Shown here in pieces: positions 54,730 through 59,648 of a stretch of DNA of 59,648 bases (within the stretch, counting starts at the first letter, position 1; every line of letters begins with the position of its first letter). The notes beneath the pieces are model-generated. The model made no database searches. It saw only the letters and a program-made list of their open reading frames with translations, and was not told the DNA's origin. The translations under genes were made by a program, and so were the position numbers. Origin of the DNA: Setomelanomma holmii (taxonomy: Eukaryota; Ascomycota; Dothideomycetes; Pleosporales; Phaeosphaeriaceae); NCBI GenBank assembly GCA_010015745.1, contig ML978312.1, forward strand, positions 1 to 59,648. Direction: 5' to 3'.

Positions 54730-57700
54730 ATGGCCTCGCGAAAGTCTGAGCCGCTATCACCGGATGCAGCGCCCCTCGAGAACCTGTGTAATTTGCTGGA
54801 AGACGAAGCGTTTAAAGAGCTCGACAGCCTCAGCTTCAGAGAGATCCTCGACGAAGACTCGCGCCCAACCTTTATACTCGATCTAGATCCAGATTACTCG
54901 GTCGAGCGTGAGATTCGGCCTCTCTTTTTCAACAAAGCCCTGAAACAACATGGCGGGCTTATGGACCACATCACAAGAGGCACTGAAGGGACCGTTAATA
55001 ACGAAGATACGGGTACTGTGACTACGTACGAGAAGTTTCGAGACTGGGCAATGGGAATCAACAAACTCAACAATTCAGAGGACGTCTTGTCTCTCGCTAT
55101 CCACTATCATCGCTTGTTATGGACCAGCTCGACGATCCGACAAAGATGGCGGATCGTATCGGGCAACGCACTGTTACAGGGGTTAGATAATCCTGGAATG
55201 CCCTGGCAGTTTCCGTCGTCGAATTATCCGGAGCCGGTGCGGCACGATTCGAAAATTACGAACCCTGCAGAAGCACTAGCTTCAGCGACAGCGATACCTA
55301 CCGACGAAATCTTCCCAAGAGGTGTGCAGCAACCTCACAGCGACTCGGTTGTATTGGGCAAGGATACCAACAAAGACAAATCTGTTCGTTCTTCTTCTGT
55401 GACCCTAGGGACCCCGGATAGCTCCTGTCCGGACTGGACGGTAGCTCACCCTAGAGGCGCCATCACGGAACATGTTGCTCTTGCGCGGAGCGTCGATTGG
55501 GCTTGCACATCACTCGGACCTATGAGCCTATGGTCTATGCAGTTTCGCGAGCTTGCTAACTTAGTCATGCGGAGCCCTCATGGGGCGGTTCTGCTGTGGG
55601 GGGAAGAGCTAACAATGCTTTATAACGAATCCTACGCGGACGTAGTCGGCGATAAACATCCAAACCTTATGGGGTACGTATCAATGCTGTACCAAGGGCG
55701 TATGAGACACCGACTGACATGGTACACCACCTTTAGGACTGGCTACAAAGTATGTTTTGTAGATGAAGTGCGTCTAAGACATCAATTGGCGTCTTGCTTA
55801 TAACTACAGGGTCCATTTCCGGAGCTTTGGGATCAAGTAGCGCCTGTTATGCACGAATGTGCTCGAACAGGTCGCAGTTCGAGACGAAAGAACGACCCGC
55901 TTTTTATGAGTCGCCACGGTTACTTTGAAGAAACGTTCATCGATTGGTCTTTTGTCCCGATGTATGGGGGCACTGATAGGATATTAGGTCTACTGAGACG
56001 GTAAACTGTTGAATCTTGACACTCTGACAGACTCTAGGATTCTACGCCGATGTCTTCGAGACCACAGATGAAATCCTCACCAGTCGAAGGATGCGGACGC
56101 TGAGGTATCTGGGCGAATGTCTGAATGCAACGCGAACTGTCAAGCAGTTCTGGAGCCGGGTTCTAGACGGATTACAGGATAGTATGAGCAGATTTGTGCG
56201 GACTGCATGTGAGACACACGCTAACGCCGTACACACTAAAACATAGATCATCACGAAGTGCCGTTCGCTCTCCTGTACTCGATTGCCGACTCATACGACA
56301 CTGATACCGCCTCGCAAACCTCGGACAGCACCACATCTGAGAAAACGTGTCTGCTAGAAGGATCCATAGGTGTTCCGGAAGGACATCCCGCAGCTCCACA
56401 AAAACTGGAGCTCAAGGGAAGCCAAGAGGGTTTCATACCAGGTATCTTGTACCTGTTATTTGCCACTACGATTACTGAGCCTGGCGCAGCGTTCAGAGAA
56501 GCCATGCGAACACGGGAGCCCACTACACTACGACTTCAAGACGGCAAATTTCCAGGGTCTTTGCTCGAAGGCATCGAGTGGCGTGGGTATGGAGATCCAT
56601 GCCGGGAAGTCATCATCTTCCCTCTCAGACCCACAAACGGCGACACAGTTTTCGCTTTCTTACTCATAGGCATTCATCCTCGTCGAGCATATGACGAAGA
56701 CTACAATTCTTTCGCGGCTATGCTGAACAGACAGCTCGCGACCTCTTTAGCATCGGTGCTACTTTTTGAGGACGAATCGCGGAGAAGTAGGCAACTCAGT
56801 CGACAATTAGAATTGCAGAGCAACCGAATGCAAAGGATGACAGAGCTTTCACCGTTAGGCATGTATCTGTACGACCTCGATGGCGTGCTCGTTGAAGGTA
56901 ATGATCGTTGGTACGAAATGACTGGAATGTCACGAGATGATCACTCTGACCTTTCCTTCACCAATCTCCTGATGGATAGTAGTCGGGACACTTCTCTCAA
57001 TGCGTGGCACGAACTTTTGACGGGAAATCCTGTGAGTCGGGAGTTACAGCTCAAAACCCCCAGAAACCAACCTCGGGATCTTGATGGTGAGCCTATCGAG
57101 TATTGGGTACTTGCTACCTCGCAGCCAGAGATGAGTCCCGATGGGCAGGTTGTCAGCATCATGGGTTCTATCGCCGATATATCCCAGATCAAGTGGGCGC
57201 AAAGTTTGCAAGAGAAGCGATTACGAGAAGCGGAAGAGACGAAGAGGCAACAGAACGAGTTCATCGACATTACTTCACATGAAATGCGCAACCCTCTATC
57301 TGCAGTGTCAATATGCGCAGAGGACATTCGGGATACCTTGACGCAGCACACCTTCCGTAGCGATGATCAGCAACCTGTGGCAGACTGCATCGAGGCCGCC
57401 AACAACATCGCACTATGTGTACAACACCAGAAAGCCATCGTAGATGATATTCTCACGGTGTCAAAGCTCGACTCTCATTTGCTACTCATCACGCCGGTGC
57501 CTACACAACCACTCGCTATTGTGCAGCAGGCAATGAGCATGTCAGTGATGGCCAGCTCCATGTCGTCTTGATGAACATTGACCCTCATACCCCAAATCCA
57601 GGTTCAACCCCGAAATCCAAGCCAAAGATATCGAACTTACTGTAGTACGGGACGCATCGCTTGAACGCCTTGGTATAGACTGGCTTCTCATGGATCCGAC

Positions 57701-58915
57701 CCGACTCCTTCAAATAATCGTTAGGTAAGATGTGGCCGCACAAAATATCGTGCCGCCCTTTCTAATTAATTGATAGTAAGTCATTTTTAATGTTCACTCC
57801 TCTGACATATCAAACGACATCAACCGGCCCGCGGTAAAGCAATAATAACGTTGCATGTAATTTGTTGAGCAGAATCTCGTACATCTGGGGGACAACTTAC
57901 TGATTGCGGCTCTTCTTTGGTAGACCTGATCACAAACGCCATCAAATTCACCCAACACTGTGCCAAACGCGCGATCGCTGTACACGTCAGCGTTTCTCCG
58001 GAGCAACCGGACTTCTCGGCTATTGGCTTAGAGCTTTTCCCAACAAAATTCGAACAACCTGACATCACGACTGGTGAAGATTGGGGAACGAATGAACTGC
58101 TGTACCTTCGCGTGGATGTGGAAGACACCGGTTGTGGGCTCACGATCGAAGAGAAGGAGCTTCTCTTCAAGCGATTCGCTCAAGCATCACCACGTACACA
58201 TATACAGTATGGTGGCTCGGGCCTCGGCTTGTTTATCTCACGCCAACTCACCATTCTACATGGTGGGCAGATTGGCGTTATATCAGTAGCTGGCAAGGGC
58301 AGCACGTTTGGTTTCTTCATACAGTGCAAGCGTACTAGTAACGATAACATACGCTCAGGAACTTCGAACCAGAATTTAGAGCAAGCACAGAAGCGCAAAA
58401 ACGCTGAAGAGGAGACGATTGAGCTGGGAGTTTCGGCATCCGGCCCCGAGCCCGAGAAGACCAAGCCTAAGATACCGGAGCTCGTTGAGCCTGAGAAACG
58501 CTACATCCTCTTAGTAGAAGACAACCTCGTCAACCAACGTCTACTCTCAAGACAGCTAATGAAAGCGGGATGTATAGTCAGCACAGCGGACAATGGAGTC
58601 TTTGCACTCGAGCACCTCCGCACCACACAGTTCTACAGGTCCACGCCGAACGGCACACCGCTTTCCGTTATCCTGATGGACTGGGAGATGCCGGTAATGA
58701 ACGGCCTAACGTGTTGCAAACGTATACGCGAGATGGAGTGGAATGGCGAGTTGATAAGACACGTCCCGATCATTGGGGTCACAGCGAACGTACGTGTTGA
58801 GCAAATCGCCGAGGCGAAAGAATCTGGTATGGATGAGGTTGTGTCAAAGCCGTTTCGGATACCAGAGCTACTTACGAGGATTGAGGCGGTATTGCAGAGG
58901 CTGAAGATATGCTAA
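54730..58915 (+). CDS. Hybrid sensor histidine kinase with receiver domain
   Basis: Exons: 54730-55673, 55737-55749 (a 13-nt microexon), 55810-55987, 56038-56181, 56247-57540, 57602 to about 57724, and 57924-58915, giving about 1,230 residues. A PAS-like sensor (LGMYLYDLDGVLVEGNDRWYEMTG) precedes the H box FIDITSHEMRNPLSA (phospho-acceptor His). ATPase boxes are NAIKFTQ, DTGCGLTIEE and GGSGLGLFISRQL. The receiver has LVEDNLVNQRLL, LMDWEMPVMNG (phospho-acceptor Asp) and SKPF. Such kinases feed a phosphorelay to Ypd1-type proteins. The join into the N box does not keep frame with canonical sites: exon 6 ends two bases into a codon, whereas the next exon needs one. So there is either a one-base insertion near 57722 or an unusual splice. 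Confidence 0.85.
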
Positions 58916-59648
58916 AGCCGGGTCTGAGTGTAGCGTTGCGCATTTGGCTCTTTCTATCTCCTCACACCTACGTATATTGTTACGTCACCTCAACGATTCA
59001 TCATTGCAAAAAGCCATCTTCAACCTCATCGCTCTAAACCAGATGGCTAACCCAGACGAACGTACATCCGGGTTTAGGAGTTGAGTTTGTTAGTACTGAA
59101 ATATACAGGTTTAGTGCGAACATAACGTGTTCAACCATCGAGTCGATCACCAAATGCAGCCACCAAATTTTCCATCTTTTAACTCAACACCACAACAAGC
59201 TATCGCAACAAAAAGTGTATAGAAATAATTGCCTAGTTCAGCTGCATCGTTTTTTGCAGGTTCGCCTATTGTGCCATGATTCGCTGCATCCTTTTCAGCG
59301 TTGAATCCATCGCCGGGTGACACCTGCTTTACGCCTCTCCTCACGCCTCTCCTTATCAACATGGACCTCTGCGCTAACTGAACGACCACACCTCAGCCTG
59401 CGAACCAATAGCTGCTTGCCTACATCTCACAGCGCGCAGCCGGGCGCTGTGCAGGCTACAAGGCTGAGCAGCAGCAAATACAGCCCGCGGTTGCATGGCG
59501 TCCCAGGACACCGCATCAGTGCATACACTTCGCGCCACACAGAAGGGCTCGCACTACCGTGCACGATCGCGTGGCGACCACCTTCGCGTGGCGACCACCA
59601 AAGCTACACTTGCCCACAGTAGAAAATGAAGCTCTACTGCCACCCACA
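58916..59648. other. Intergenic, no supported gene
   Basis: 3' flank of the kinase gene. A perfect direct duplication of CGCGTGGCGACCACC occurs at 59568-59582 and 59585-59599. No gene was recognised. Confidence 0.4.

Noticed and set aside
1..59648. Reassigned stop codons (TAA/TAG read as Gln or Trp)
   Set aside because: Intact genes in the same window end normally at TAA (isopropylmalate dehydrogenase, HOM6, CCDC174-like) and TAG (MGM101, HVA22-like), and frameshifts accompany the stops in several broken genes.
1..59648. CRISPR array, rRNA genes, bacterial-type operons
   Set aside because: No regularly spaced repeats or rRNA sequence; spliceosomal introns throughout show a eukaryotic nuclear genome.

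Overview
The window is nuclear DNA of a filamentous ascomycete. Genes are compact and carry short (about 45-65 nt) GT-AG introns with CTAAC/CTGAC-like branch points. The families seen (fungal STAND-type N-terminal domain, HVA22/Yop1-like protein, MGM101, CCDC174, CYP65-like P450, DUF3435 tyrosine recombinase, Fot/pogo transposon) fit Pezizomycotina, most likely Dothideomycetes. The species cannot be named from sequence alone.

Left end (1-3.6 kb): a decayed Fot/pogo DNA transposon, beside part of a second copy, lies next to a fragment of a GH127 beta-L-arabinofuranosidase gene. That fragment is fused head to head with the C-terminal half of a fungal transcription factor. From 4.2 to 9.9 kb there are small lineage-type genes: a hypothetical protein, two tandem paralogues sharing an uncharacterised domain, an intact alpha/beta hydrolase and a small secreted Ser-rich protein with a frameshift.

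Middle (10-28 kb): a coiled-coil gene and an M20 peptidase gene, each with one in-frame stop; a STAND-N-terminal-like protein; a single-pass membrane protein; a many-exon Hsp70-like ATPase; a CorA-like transporter; an HVA22/Yop1-like protein; and the mitochondrial DNA maintenance gene MGM101.

28.5-40 kb looks like a decayed metabolic cluster: CYP65-like P450 (intact), SDR (stop), MFS sugar-type transporter (two stops and a frameshift), cyclase-family hydrolase (stop), C2H2 + Zn2Cys6 regulator (two stops and several frameshifts) and a divergent 3-isopropylmalate dehydrogenase (intact). A perfect 26-bp inverted repeat sits in the divergent transporter/cyclase promoter. 40.6-43.1 kb holds no long ORF but has a series of TATA-containing short units on the minus strand. 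Two housekeeping genes follow, CCDC174-like and homoserine dehydrogenase (HOM6), sharing a promoter.

Right end (46.7-59.6 kb): a large uncharacterised gene with an in-frame TAA, a broken DUF3435 tyrosine recombinase (the family that includes Starship captains), a possible solo LTR, transposon debris and a hybrid histidine kinase.

The most striking property of the window is that many otherwise well-preserved genes carry one or a few in-frame TAA or TAG codons. Most fall where Gln or Trp is plausible, as CpA-to-TpA (RIP-like) mutation would produce. Intact essential genes lie between them. All calls come from reading the sequence; no database search was run, and exon borders are inferred from splice signals and frame.
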